A stretch of 64,000 bases of DNA. It comes from Spirosoma pollinicola (GTDB lineage Bacteria > Bacteroidota > Bacteroidia > Cytophagales > Spirosomataceae). Each line of letters opens with the position of its first letter. The first letter of the stretch is position 1. The position numbers and the translations under genes were made by a program. A model generated the notes under the pieces. The model was not told the DNA's origin and made no database searches. It worked only from the letters and a program-made list of their open reading frames with translations. The stretch is from the NCBI RefSeq assembly GCF_002831565.1, contig NZ_CP025096.1, forward strand, positions 7,555,014 through 7,619,013, given 5' to 3'. Shown here one piece after another: positions 1-7,809 of the stretch.

Positions 1-1359
1 ACCGGAAAGCGCGTACGGCCCCGCCATAGTACCGCCCATAACTCCCTACGCGGTGATGAAGTTTACCAGTTTATGGCTCACCTGCAGCAGGCAGAAAGTA
101 ACGTGCATTTCTGGAGTTGGGGGCATTTTGAACAGATGCCCTTTTTACCCAGACTAGTGTATAAAAATCTAATTATTGCTCCCGCTCAGTGGACGCTTGA
201 CCGGATTGCCTCCTCGAAGGGTCAATCCGCTACTATTGATGATCTGCGAACGCTTTATAAACTACCTCGTTATGTTCTATTGATTGAGGGTGATAATAAA
301 CTGCTACTCGATCTGGAGTTTGTCCCCGCTCAAACTATTTTACTCGACGCATTACACAAACGAATTGTGCTTCTCTACGAATGGCTGGGTGATCAATTGG
401 AACAGTGGGTAAGCGAGGGGAATAACCGGTATGAATCTGAATTTATTATTCCTTTTCGAACGGCAAATAGTCCTGTCAACTCTAGCAAATTACCCCAGCT
501 TACGGCCATTAGACGCAATTACTTTCCTGGGCAAAAATGGTTCTATGTCAAAGTATACTGTCAGGAACTAGCCAGTGATGAAGTGCTCTTGAAAGCGATC
601 TTGCCCTTTTGGGAACAAGTTCAACGGCAGGGTTGGAGTTCACAATTGTTTTTTATCCGCTATACCGATCCTGGGTACCATCTCCGGATTCGGCTTTTAT
701 GTGATCCGGCTAAGACAGATGCGATCTTTAAGCTTCTCCCCGGCTGTCTTTCACCCTTTTTGGATTCTGGGCTAATTGAACGGTACCAGATTGATACCTA
801 TCAACGAGAACTTGAACGGTATAACCCGGATTTGATAACTTATAGCGAGGCCATTTTTGCGGCAGATAGTCAACTGATGCTCCAGTTTCTGCAGCAAACA
901 GAACAACCCGATGAACTCGAACGCTACACGTTAGCGATGAGTAGTATTGATCAGTTATACGCCGATTTTGGCCTGTCGATGGAACTTCGGGGATTTCTAA
1001 GCACTAAACTGCAACAGGCATTTTGGCAGGAACACGGCTCAGTCAAAGAAGTTAAACGTAAACTTAATGATACCTACCGATCCTGGGAAGCTTCGCTAAT
1101 TGAGGGGATGCGCGATTTGGCACCTCTGTTTCATACACGGAGCGGCAGCATTCACAACCAGGTAACTTACGTTCAGACCTATTTTGAGAGTCGACCGGAT
1201 CCTAATGCGCTGTGGGACTGGTTAATGCACCATAATCACATGAGTTTAACCCGAATATTTACGGGTCAAAACCGACAGCATGAAATGGTGACCTACCATT
1301 TCTTAGCTCGGTATTATGCCGCAACGTTAGCGAAACAAAAATTGGTTTTTGCGAAGTAA
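1..1359 (+). CDS. Lantibiotic dehydratase (LanB type), 3' part
   Basis: The reading frame is open from the first base, so the gene begins upstream of the window; the Met codon at 73 is internal. The first ~170 residues match the end of the LanB glutamylation domain (PRHSTAHN, then WGHFEQMPFLPRLVYKN). The rest is the thiopeptide/SpaB C-terminal elimination domain, beginning near GQKWFYVKVYC with FFIRYTDPGYHLRIR. This family dehydrates Ser/Thr in ribosomal peptides via tRNA-Glu-dependent glutamylation (established for LanB). No LanC, transporter or precursor gene is visible downstream; they may lie upstream. A weak 7-bp hairpin follows the stop at 1362-1385. Confidence 0.88.
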   Translation, partial: TGKRVRPRHSTAHNSLRGDEVYQFMAHLQQAESNVHFWSWGHFEQMPFLPRLVYKNLIIAPAQWTLDRIASSKGQSATIDDLRTLYKLPRYVLLIEGDNKLLLDLEFVPAQTILLDALHKRIVLLYEWLGDQLEQWVSEGNNRYESEFIIPFRTANSPVNSSKLPQLTAIRRNYFPGQKWFYVKVYCQELASDEVLLKAILPFWEQVQRQGWSSQLFFIRYTDPGYHLRIRLLCDPAKTDAIFKLLPGCLSPFLDSGLIERYQIDTYQRELERYNPDLITYSEAIFAADSQLMLQFLQQTEQPDELERYTLAMSSIDQLYADFGLSMELRGFLSTKLQQAFWQEHGSVKEVKRKLNDTYRSWEASLIEGMRDLAPLFHTRSGSIHNQVTYVQTYFESRPDPNALWDWLMHHNHMSLTRIFTGQNRQHEMVTYHFLARYYAATLAKQKLVFAK

Positions 1360-1637
1360 TTTATTGCCATATTTAGTAGGCAATAAATTGGTAATCAATT
1401 CATTGCGGCCTGCATAAGTCATCTAAAATAGGCTAAAGATCTGCTTATTCAGTCTAGAACCTTTGGCTTTTACCAGTATTTTGTACGTGACAGAATCAAT
1501 TTCACCCCCGCAAAACCCCGTTTTGAATCGAAATTCACCCCCCGGCCAACTTTTATCGTAGTTGGCCCACTTTATTTCTGCTATTTCTTTTTTCATAGCA
1601 ACTTAGGGCTGTAAAACTTACTTTCGGTAACCTATAA

Positions 1638-2123
1638 ATGACCCGAGTCATGTCTCTTTATCCTTCCGTTATCCCTAAAAGTGAATCACAGCTTCATGAT
1701 CAATTTTTGACGTATCAGCGCCTGTCTTCTGTCATTGCTGATTCACAGCTGCAAATTCTGTTTGAATACGCGCAAGAACGTCTGAATGGGTTACGACTAA
1801 CAAATCGTTTGAGTTCGCTTCAGGCCATTCTGCTTCGAAGCGGCTTGCAGATTTTTCGTATTGAGATGGAACTGGCCAGCCAGGATGATTCTGGCGAGGC
1901 TCTTCCTGGCTATGACTTAATCAATTTAGAATGTTGCGATGATTTAGTTCTGGAAACAATAGCGACTGAAATCAGTAGCGCTAAACACATTGTGAATCAG
2001 TGTGGCCAGGAAAAACTACTGGCTAGCTACGAAGTCACAATACTACTTTGTGCTTTAGAATTACTAAGTGCTCAACTGGAAAAGTTCGGAGATGGTAGAC
2101 TTGATAGCGTACAGGAACAATAA
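1638..2123 (+). CDS. Hypothetical helical protein downstream of LanB
   Basis: 161 residues, not recognised. It is predicted mostly helical, acidic, with no signal peptide or membrane segment, and two adjacent cysteines (ECCDD) near residue 100. It lies 278 bp after the dehydratase on the same strand and is followed directly by a strong terminator, so it ends a transcription unit. A role in peptide maturation is only suggested by position. The gap before it (1360-1637) contains C-rich runs similar to transposon debris but no gene. Confidence 0.6.
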   Translation: MTRVMSLYPSVIPKSESQLHDQFLTYQRLSSVIADSQLQILFEYAQERLNGLRLTNRLSSLQAILLRSGLQIFRIEMELASQDDSGEALPGYDLINLECCDDLVLETIATEISSAKHIVNQCGQEKLLASYEVTILLCALELLSAQLEKFGDGRLDSVQEQ

Positions 2124-2150
2124 GAACTTAATTAATATTGCCTAGAATGA

Positions 2151-2188
2151 ATATACCCGCGCACTACTACAGCGCGGGTATATTTTTT
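2151..2188 (+). terminator. Rho-independent terminator
   Basis: A perfect 12-bp stem (ATATACCCGCGC at 2151-2162 with its complement at 2172-2183), a 9-nt loop and a T run. It follows the 161-aa gene and faces the convergent gene at 2218-3513, so it may serve both strands. Confidence 0.9.
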
Positions 2189-2217
2189 GGTTTTATTGGC
2201 AAACAAGTTTACTAAAA

Positions 2218-3513
2218 TTAGATAATGTAAGGAGTTAGCAGTTCAGGCCCATGGTGGCTGATTGCTTCAACAGATTCATTTTGTTGCACCTTCTTACGCT
2301 CTTTCTCCGCCATTAGAAATTGGTATCGATCAAGAATGGTAGCCTGCTTGTTGTAGTGAATGGCTAACTCCAGCAGATCTGCTATCCGGTTTCGTACTGA
2401 GGCCAATAAACAGGCCTCTGCTGGCGTGGGCATCACCACGGGCCAACCTTTTTCGTAAAGCAGATGACCTGGTATTGCCGCCTCGATTCGTTGACGCTCT
2501 CGACTTTTCCGTTTTGCTTCAACCAAACCAGCCCTTTGAGGCTCCGTTAGCCAGGCGGGTTTAATATCGGCAAGCCAGTGCCCCTCTCTAAAACTGAATG
2601 ACGATTCAATTTCTAAATCTACCAGTAACGAGTAAGCTACCCGATTACCGGTATACGTCGCTGCGTTGAGTAGATCCGTCTGACTCGCCAGAATACAGAA
2701 AGCGCAGGAAACCCGGCTCATACTATACTCCGTGTATGCCTCATGGATTGGGAGATTATAGCGATGATGCAGTGCCCAGACGTCCGTATGCTTCCACTCA
2801 ATTATTGGATTCCAATTCATTCCAGCGGTGGGCGGACTATTACGAGGGGTACGGCTTAAATCATTACTCCAGGAGGCAACCGGTTTCTTTTGTCGCTCTC
2901 TCGACTCCTGACGGCGTATACCCGTTACGGATAAGATGGTCTGACCCGGAAAACGCGTGGTTAAGTATTGACTGATTATTGATGTTTTAAGCTCACTTGT
3001 ACAAAATCGCATTCCGGAAGTGGACCAGGGTAGTAGCACCTTCACTAAGTCAATATTCGCATACCGGAGTGTATTATCCTGCCAACGTTTTTGCCAGCGA
3101 TTAACCATATCACCCTGTTTCCATTGAACAACCACTAACTCCAAGCCCAGTTGCTGAGCCAGCTTTTCACAGATTTGGATTGACTGTTCCCATTCCACGC
3201 GGCCTAAATCCGAATGAATTAACAGCCGGGGCCCTTTGTGTCCCATCTGATCCAGATACTGAACCGTTGCAAGTGCAGCCGCCCCCGAATCCTTTCCTCC
3301 GCTTACGCCAATGGCAACGGGTGCATCCTGAGTAATCAGCCCTCTAACCTCGTCAGTGCAGGCAACACCAGGAAAGACATATCCCGATATATCACCACCT
3401 TTTGGGCCGATTTGGGATGAAGAAAACTCAAAGGTTTCAAATAGCTGGGTCTGACATGAACTAGGTAATTTAGCTTTCATAAGTGGGCTTGCTACTTGTA
3501 TCAATTTACGCAT
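2218..3513 (-). CDS. PAPS-reductase-like PP-loop ATP pyrophosphatase family protein
   Basis: 431 residues. The PP-loop motif SGGKDS is at residues 71-76, which in this superfamily binds ATP pyrophosphate. Further conserved pieces are RFCTSELK, VTGIRRQESR, and PIIEWKHTDVWALHHRYNLP followed by a CAFC cysteine pair that could hold Fe-S or zinc. These resemble PAPS reductase and phage/DndC-like sulfurtransferases. There are no cysD/N/H or dnd neighbours, so assimilatory sulfate reduction is unlikely and a nucleic-acid or small-molecule modification role is more plausible (inference). The Met at residue 12 is an alternative start. Confidence 0.75.
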   Translation of the reverse strand: MRKLIQVASPLMKAKLPSSCQTQLFETFEFSSSQIGPKGGDISGYVFPGVACTDEVRGLITQDAPVAIGVSGGKDSGAAALATVQYLDQMGHKGPRLLIHSDLGRVEWEQSIQICEKLAQQLGLELVVVQWKQGDMVNRWQKRWQDNTLRYANIDLVKVLLPWSTSGMRFCTSELKTSIISQYLTTRFPGQTILSVTGIRRQESRERQKKPVASWSNDLSRTPRNSPPTAGMNWNPIIEWKHTDVWALHHRYNLPIHEAYTEYSMSRVSCAFCILASQTDLLNAATYTGNRVAYSLLVDLEIESSFSFREGHWLADIKPAWLTEPQRAGLVEAKRKSRERQRIEAAIPGHLLYEKGWPVVMPTPAEACLLASVRNRIADLLELAIHYNKQATILDRYQFLMAEKERKKVQQNESVEAISHHGPELLTPYII

Positions 3514-4184
3514 ACCCCCCCCGAATTTCCTGGCTTAAGCTGCTGTTAATGAGCACTATAACCCCCGCCCTTTCCCCTTTATCGCTTTGAATGTGTTGGT
3601 GGTGTTTAGTGTCTGTTACGTGCCGTGTGGGTGCTGAGTTTTCCGCTATGCGTTCGGGCAAGCCTAATCAGTTCAGCTACCTGGCCCGTTACGGATAAGG
3701 AGTTTTATCTACAAATCCCAGGGTAGTCAATAGATTCGTCACTTGGTTTTTTGCCTTTTTAGCGGATAATTCACGACCCGCCTATTAGAAAGCTGTAGCA
3801 GGAATTTAGCATTATCTGAGATTAAGTAAGAGGGGCTTCTTGGTACCAGCAATCGTTGACAAAAGGCTGCTGCAAGGATTTTCAAGCTCAGAATGGTTGT
3901 AGACATGAGTTGACTAGCATCTCGCCTCTGTATAGCCATTGCCATGTGATGGTGATAACCTGTAAAATTTGACAAGAATAAAATTGCCCCTTCTCTACAG
4001 CGCCATGGTAAGACTATCCACTAAAGCTATCCAACTAAATTGTCCCTACTAGCCGTAAAACCGGTAAATTGTCCCTTGAAAGCCGCCGAGTCTGTAGCAG
4101 CGTTAACTGGTTTGACTGGTTTCTTCAACCAGCACGACTCTTATAACACGGGACGGGTACTGATCATTGAAAAGGTGAAACTAG
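3514..4184. other. Intergenic region without a supported gene
   Basis: 671 bp. There are ORFs of 66-78 codons, but none with family features. Near-repeats of AAATTGTCCC occur at about 4038 and 4064, with AAATTGCCCC near 3980, which looks like the end of a decayed insertion sequence. No terminator or RNA gene was recognised. Confidence 0.5.
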
Positions 4185-5276
4185 ATGATCAGCAAACAGC
4201 TTCATATTGTGGTGATTGGGGCAGGGATTATGGGGACTAGCCTGGCCTACCATTTACAACGGGGCCAGGCACAAGTTACCTTACTGGATAAAACGCACAC
4301 TCCAGTAGATGGGGCAACGGCCAACTCGTTCGGCTGGATTACGGTTAACCCCGACTCCCCGCAAGCCTACATCACCCTCAGACAACAAGCTATACCGGAC
4401 TGGCACCGACTGGATGAGGAGTTGAAGGGACAACTCAAGCTGAACTGGTCGGGTGCGTTGACTTGGCGGGATGATCCCACTGAAACCGAGCGTATGGCAA
4501 ATAGGCTCATGGAGGCTGGTTATGCGGTACGCCTGATCGATCAACCATACATTCAGCGGATGGAGCCCCATCTAAAAAAGGTGCCTTTCCGGGCCATGTG
4601 GGCAGAGGATGAAGGGGCAATAGATCCACATCTGACCTTATCCGGATTAATCACAGCCGCTCGCCAGGCGGGTGTTAGCTGTCAATTGGGGAATGAGGTC
4701 GTCAGCTTGCGGGTAAGCGGTTCCCGCCTTACAGGGGTGCTTACGGCTCATGGTATGATAAGCGCTGACATGGTTGTCTTAGCCAACGGGGTGGAGGCAA
4801 CGGCCTTATGCCAGCCACTGGCCGTCCACCTGCCCCTGACCAACTCGCCCGCTATACTGGTGGGGTTCCATACTGCCCGTCCGTTTGTAAACCGGATCGT
4901 TTCTTCTCCTTCGTTAGAACTACGGGCGGCTTCTCCTGCGCTGACGCTGTGTGTTGAAGAGTATCTGGATGATTCTATCGAGAACAACCCTCAGGCGATA
5001 GCTCGACGAAGCCTGGACACCATAAAAGCCCAGTGGCATCATGCGGAGTCAGTGGCCTTAACGAGTGTTAGGGTAGGGAATCGACCCATTCCTGCGGACG
5101 GCCTCCCCATCATTGGTCGCATCAGCAGCATCGACGGACTCTACGTGTCCGTGATGCATGCCGGTGTAACGCTGGCAGCCGTGGTTGGCCGACTGATAGC
5201 CAGCGAGTTACTAAGCGATCATGAGGAAGCTCTGCTAACTTTTTATCGTCCTGGCAGATTTTCTTACTTGAGGTGA
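4185..5276 (+). CDS. FAD-dependent oxidoreductase (DAO / glycine oxidase family)
   Basis: 363 residues. The N-terminal Rossmann dinucleotide fold is clear (VVIGAGIMGTSLAYHL, residues ~9-24, then an acidic residue at the end of the second strand). The C-terminus has the family signature RPIPADGLPIIGR...GLYVSVMHAGVTLAA. Such enzymes oxidise amino acids or secondary amines with FAD. The start at 4185 has a purine-rich AAAGGTG upstream. It stands alone with no pathway partners. The exact substrate cannot be told from sequence. Confidence 0.85.
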   Translation: MISKQLHIVVIGAGIMGTSLAYHLQRGQAQVTLLDKTHTPVDGATANSFGWITVNPDSPQAYITLRQQAIPDWHRLDEELKGQLKLNWSGALTWRDDPTETERMANRLMEAGYAVRLIDQPYIQRMEPHLKKVPFRAMWAEDEGAIDPHLTLSGLITAARQAGVSCQLGNEVVSLRVSGSRLTGVLTAHGMISADMVVLANGVEATALCQPLAVHLPLTNSPAILVGFHTARPFVNRIVSSPSLELRAASPALTLCVEEYLDDSIENNPQAIARRSLDTIKAQWHHAESVALTSVRVGNRPIPADGLPIIGRISSIDGLYVSVMHAGVTLAAVVGRLIASELLSDHEEALLTFYRPGRFSYLR

Positions 5277-5471
5277 ATACCTATTAGGTATGAAGGATTC
5301 CAAGCGGGGATAAGCACTACTAAATCAGGCTAATCATCGCCAACTCGCCTATTGATTGCTCGTTGCTCCTTTTTGATGGAAGGAGAATGCTAAGGTAACC
5401 GCAGTATATCAGCCAGTAAGCCCTTCCAAGAACACTGGGTAAACGAGGTTTCACTTGGTTAAGAAAGGAGC

Positions 5472-5620
5472 GTGGCTGTTGCACAACTCAATTAGAGTCC
5501 TGCTTGTGGTCGATAAAGGTTCGATCTGCCAAAATCATGTGTTTCTTAGTGGTCAAGATAGCGCTGATAAGAAGCTAGCAGTAACCTATTGCCGTCTGGT
5601 TGGAGTTGTGCAACAGCCAC
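5472..5620. mobile_element. MITE 1, IS1182-like terminal repeats
   Basis: 149 bp bounded by an 18-bp perfect inverted repeat beginning GTGGCTGTTGCACAACTC. It is flanked by the direct 4-bp duplication GAGC (5468-5471 and 5621-5624). The outer bases match the terminal repeat of the IS1182-family element at 48.5 kb. It encodes no transposase and is probably mobilised in trans. Confidence 0.85.
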
Positions 5621-6263
5621 GAGCGTTATTTGAGAATTCGACATTTTCCTAGCTTACCAACTAGTTCTTAAAAAGATTAACTCATTTGTCATTGTATAGC
5701 CCAGGAGGGAGGGGCAATTCTATGCACATCCTTTTGACAAATTGACTGTTTAAAATGGCACTTTTCTTAGTCAATTTGCATAATTAATTTTATTTTGATG
5801 AACTACTCCAAGAGTTGACCGACTACTAGTCACGCTATGTCAACCGGTTTTTGAGGTGGTCCGGTTTAGCGGCACACTGAATTTGTCAGATTTGTAATGT
5901 ATTCCTGCTCAAACTGCTCAGGGCTTTTATAACCCAGCGACGAATGCTTTCTCTCCCGGTTATAATAAATCTCAATGTAGTCGAAGATTTCCGTACGTGC
6001 ATCCTCAATACTCAGAAAGACCCCACCCTCCAGTAATTCCGCCTTTAGGCGGCTCCATAACGACTCCGCAAAAGCATTGTCGTAAGGATCGTCGGCCACC
6101 GTGGCGCGGCCCGACTCATGCTGGGCCTAATGTGCCACAACCGGATTAACTCTTTTAACGCTGCAGATACATATTGGCCCCCTCGATCTGAATGGGTAAT
6201 CAGGCCCACGGTAGGCTGGCGTAACTGCAAGGCACGACGTAATGGGAGCACAACCAATTCATC

Positions 6264-6271
6264 CGCTCCGG
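6264..6271 (-). repeat. hp16, left half, split by IS110 copy A
   Basis: CGCTCCGG; together with CGGCCCGG at 7603-7610 it rebuilds CCGG-GCCG-CCGG-AGCG on the minus strand, inside the IS3 orfB. Confidence 0.88.
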
Positions 6272-6329
6272 CCTTTAGGTTTGAGGGCCGGTAAGAAACC
6301 AAGATTTAGGTAGCTTGCCAGACAGACAA

Positions 6330-6396
6330 CCGAGCGGGCTTCCCTAGCGTCTCCGGCCAGGCTCGCAACCTATGGGCCGATTCAGGTCCCGCTCGG
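6330..6396 (+). ncRNA. Candidate bridge-RNA target loop in the IS110 leader
   Basis: A 9-bp stem (CCGAGCGGG 6330-6338 with CCCGCTCGG 6388-6396) encloses a loop. In it, CTCCGG (6351-6356) equals the left half of the insertion target and GGGCCG (6374-6379) is complementary to the right half CGGCCC. This is the arrangement expected for left and right target guides in IS110 bridge RNAs (established for IS621). The limits of the RNA are inferred. Confidence 0.6.
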
Positions 6397-6416
6397 TCTT
6401 TCTTACTTAACCTCGA

Positions 6417-6432
6417 CCGGGTCGCCGGAGCG
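6417..6432 (+). repeat. hp16 in the IS110-A leader
   Basis: CCGG-GTCG-CCGG-AGCG. Copy B reads straight through here (CCTCGA/ATAGAAATTAGGG). Confidence 0.93.
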
Positions 6433-6465
6433 ATAGAAATTAGGGTGTTGTGACCCATTAGCAAG

Positions 6466-6481
6466 CGGGGCGCCCCGTGGC
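6466..6481 (+). repeat. hp16 in the IS110-A leader
   Basis: CGGG-GCGC-CCCG-TGGC. Copy B has TTAGCAAG/GTAGCGAG without it. Confidence 0.9.
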
Positions 6482-6565
6482 GTAGCGAGTGATGAGTAAG
6501 CGTCTGATTGTCTAATCCTAAAATTAAGTACTTCAATGGACATTCGCCACTTTATTGGTATTGAT

Positions 6566-6581
6566 CGGGGCCGCCCGTGCG
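6566..6581 (+). repeat. hp16 in the IS110-A transposase
   Basis: CGGG-GCCG-CCCG-TGCG inserted after the GID codons; copy B reads ATTGAT/GTTTCG. Confidence 0.95.
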
Positions 6582-6950
6582 GTTTCTAAAAATACACTCG
6601 ATTGGGCGGTCTATGCTAATAAAGGCATTATCTGGCAAACTCAATCTGAAAATTCACCCCCAGCTATCCGAGCCGTGATCAAACAACTCCAGGCACTCCC
6701 TGATTTTGATGGCTCAAACTGCGTGGTTTGTATGGAACACACGGGTCTTTACAACGCACATGCCTTGGACGTGTTTTTTCAGGCTCAGTTACCGATCTGG
6801 CTCGAAGCTTCTTTACATATTAAACAAGCTGGCGGACTGCAACGAGGCAAGTCAGATAGTATTGATGCTCAGCGGATTGCTGAGTACGCTTATCGCTTTC
6901 AAGACCGGACTCGGCTCTGGAAGCCTGCTCGACCCGTCATGAAAAAGCTG

Positions 6951-6966
6951 TGGGACCGCCCATGCG
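6951..6966 (+). repeat. hp16 in the IS110-A transposase, shared with copy B
   Basis: TGGG-ACCG-CCCA-TGCG. Removal joins VMKKL to AEFTRLRQRLQ in frame. Confidence 0.93.
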
Positions 6967-7250
6967 GCTGAATTTACTCGACTCCGTCAGCGTCTGCAAG
7001 GTATGATCAGCCAGTTGAGAGTGCCTTTAGCCGAGCAAAAACGATTTGGTGACAAAGCCCTGACTACCCAACTAGGTCAGCATTGCACTAGCTCACTAAA
7101 GGCGCTACTAAGTGATTTAAAAGGGGTCGAAAAGGCAATCAAACAGCTTATTACTGACGATCCTACTTTGAAAGCGCTTTTTGAATTGGTTACTTCAATC
7201 CCCGGTGTTGGTCAAGTCGTGGCCACTGAATTAATCTTGGCCAGTGATGA

Positions 7251-7266
7251 CCGGGCCGCCGGTGCG
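7251..7266 (+). repeat. hp16 in the IS110-A transposase
   Basis: CCGG-GCCG-CCGG-TGCG; copy B reads AGTGATGA/GTTCAAAG without it. Confidence 0.95.
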
Positions 7267-7602
7267 GTTCAAAGCTATTGATGACCCCAAAAAGCTGGCT
7301 TGCCATGCGGGCGTAGCTCCCTTCGAGCACTCCTCGGGCAGTAGTGTACGGGGGAAGACCCGCGTGAATCATCACGCTCGAAAATCACTAAAAACCTTAC
7401 TTCATATGGCGGCTATGTCGGCTCTTCAAGTGCCCGGTGAATTACAGGAGTATTATCAGCGAAAAGTCAAAGAAGGCAAGAATAAGATGTTAGTTATCAA
7501 CGCACTAAGAAATAAACTCATCCATCGGGTCTATGCAGTGGTCAAACGGGGCAAAAAATATAACAAAAATTATACGCCCGCCCTTGTTTGATCCATAGAA
7601 AT

Positions 7603-7610
7603 CGGCCCGG
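7603..7610 (-). repeat. hp16, right half, split by IS110 copy A
   Basis: CGGCCCGG. Removing the rebuilt 16-mer restores IS3 OrfB as ETM-E-DELVV. Confidence 0.88.
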
Positions 7611-7773
7611 TTCCATCGTTTCACCTACCTGCCAGCCCACTACTTTACGCGAAAATAAATCCATCCAAGTGGCTAAGTAGCCCCATTCACCGTTGACCAG
7701 CGGCAGATACGGTAGAGTAGAGCAAGCGCGCCTAAGTAGTTTCACAACTACTGGTTTCGCTTGCCCTCTCTCC

Positions 7774-7809
7774 GAACCGGACGTGCACCTTTCGTTATGC
7801 ATCCGGCTC
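7774..7809 (-). ncRNA. Group II intron domain V
   Basis: On the minus strand GAGCCGGATGCA pairs with TGCACGTCCGGTTC around a GAAA-containing loop, the catalytic hairpin of group II introns. A domain VI-like stem (GGGCAAGCG with CGCTTGCTC) follows toward 7712. Confidence 0.82.

Larger units (their letters stand above)
6536..7591 (+). pseudogene. IS110-family DEDD transposase, copy A, broken by three 16-bp insertions
   Basis: Starts MDIRHFIGID at 6536. hp16 copies at 6566-6581, 6951-6966 and 7251-7266 each shift the frame. Removing 16 bp at each restores one ~335-residue protein with the N-terminal DEDD RuvC-like domain (GID-VSKNTLDWA, MEHTGLY, KSDSIDAQRIAEYA) and the C-terminal Ser domain (TSIPGVGQVVATELI, HAGVAPFEHSSGSSVRGKTR). 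The middle insertion is shared with copy B. Unless the hairpins are bypassed, the gene is dead. Confidence 0.92.
6272..7602 (+). mobile_element. IS110-family element, copy A
   Basis: 1331 bp. Its ends were set by comparing with copy B (48754-50038): both begin CCTTTAGGTTTGAGGG and end ...ATAGAAAT, and both are flanked by CGCTCCGG on the left and CGGCCCGG on the right. Joined, these flanks form one intact hp16. There are no terminal inverted repeats and no target duplication, as expected for IS110. Relative to copy B it carries four private hp16 insertions. Confidence 0.9.

Noticed and set aside
3739..3975. 78-codon minus-strand ORF
   Set aside because: No recognisable domain, and it lies in repeat-like debris.
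5455..5652. 65-codon ORF
   Set aside because: It spans MITE 1 including both inverted ends, so it is not a gene.
6085..6115. GC-rich sequence breaking IS3 orfB near SMSR/DDPYDNA as another hp16
   Set aside because: Restoring the frame needs removal of 14 or 17 bp, not 16, so it does not fit the rule cleanly.
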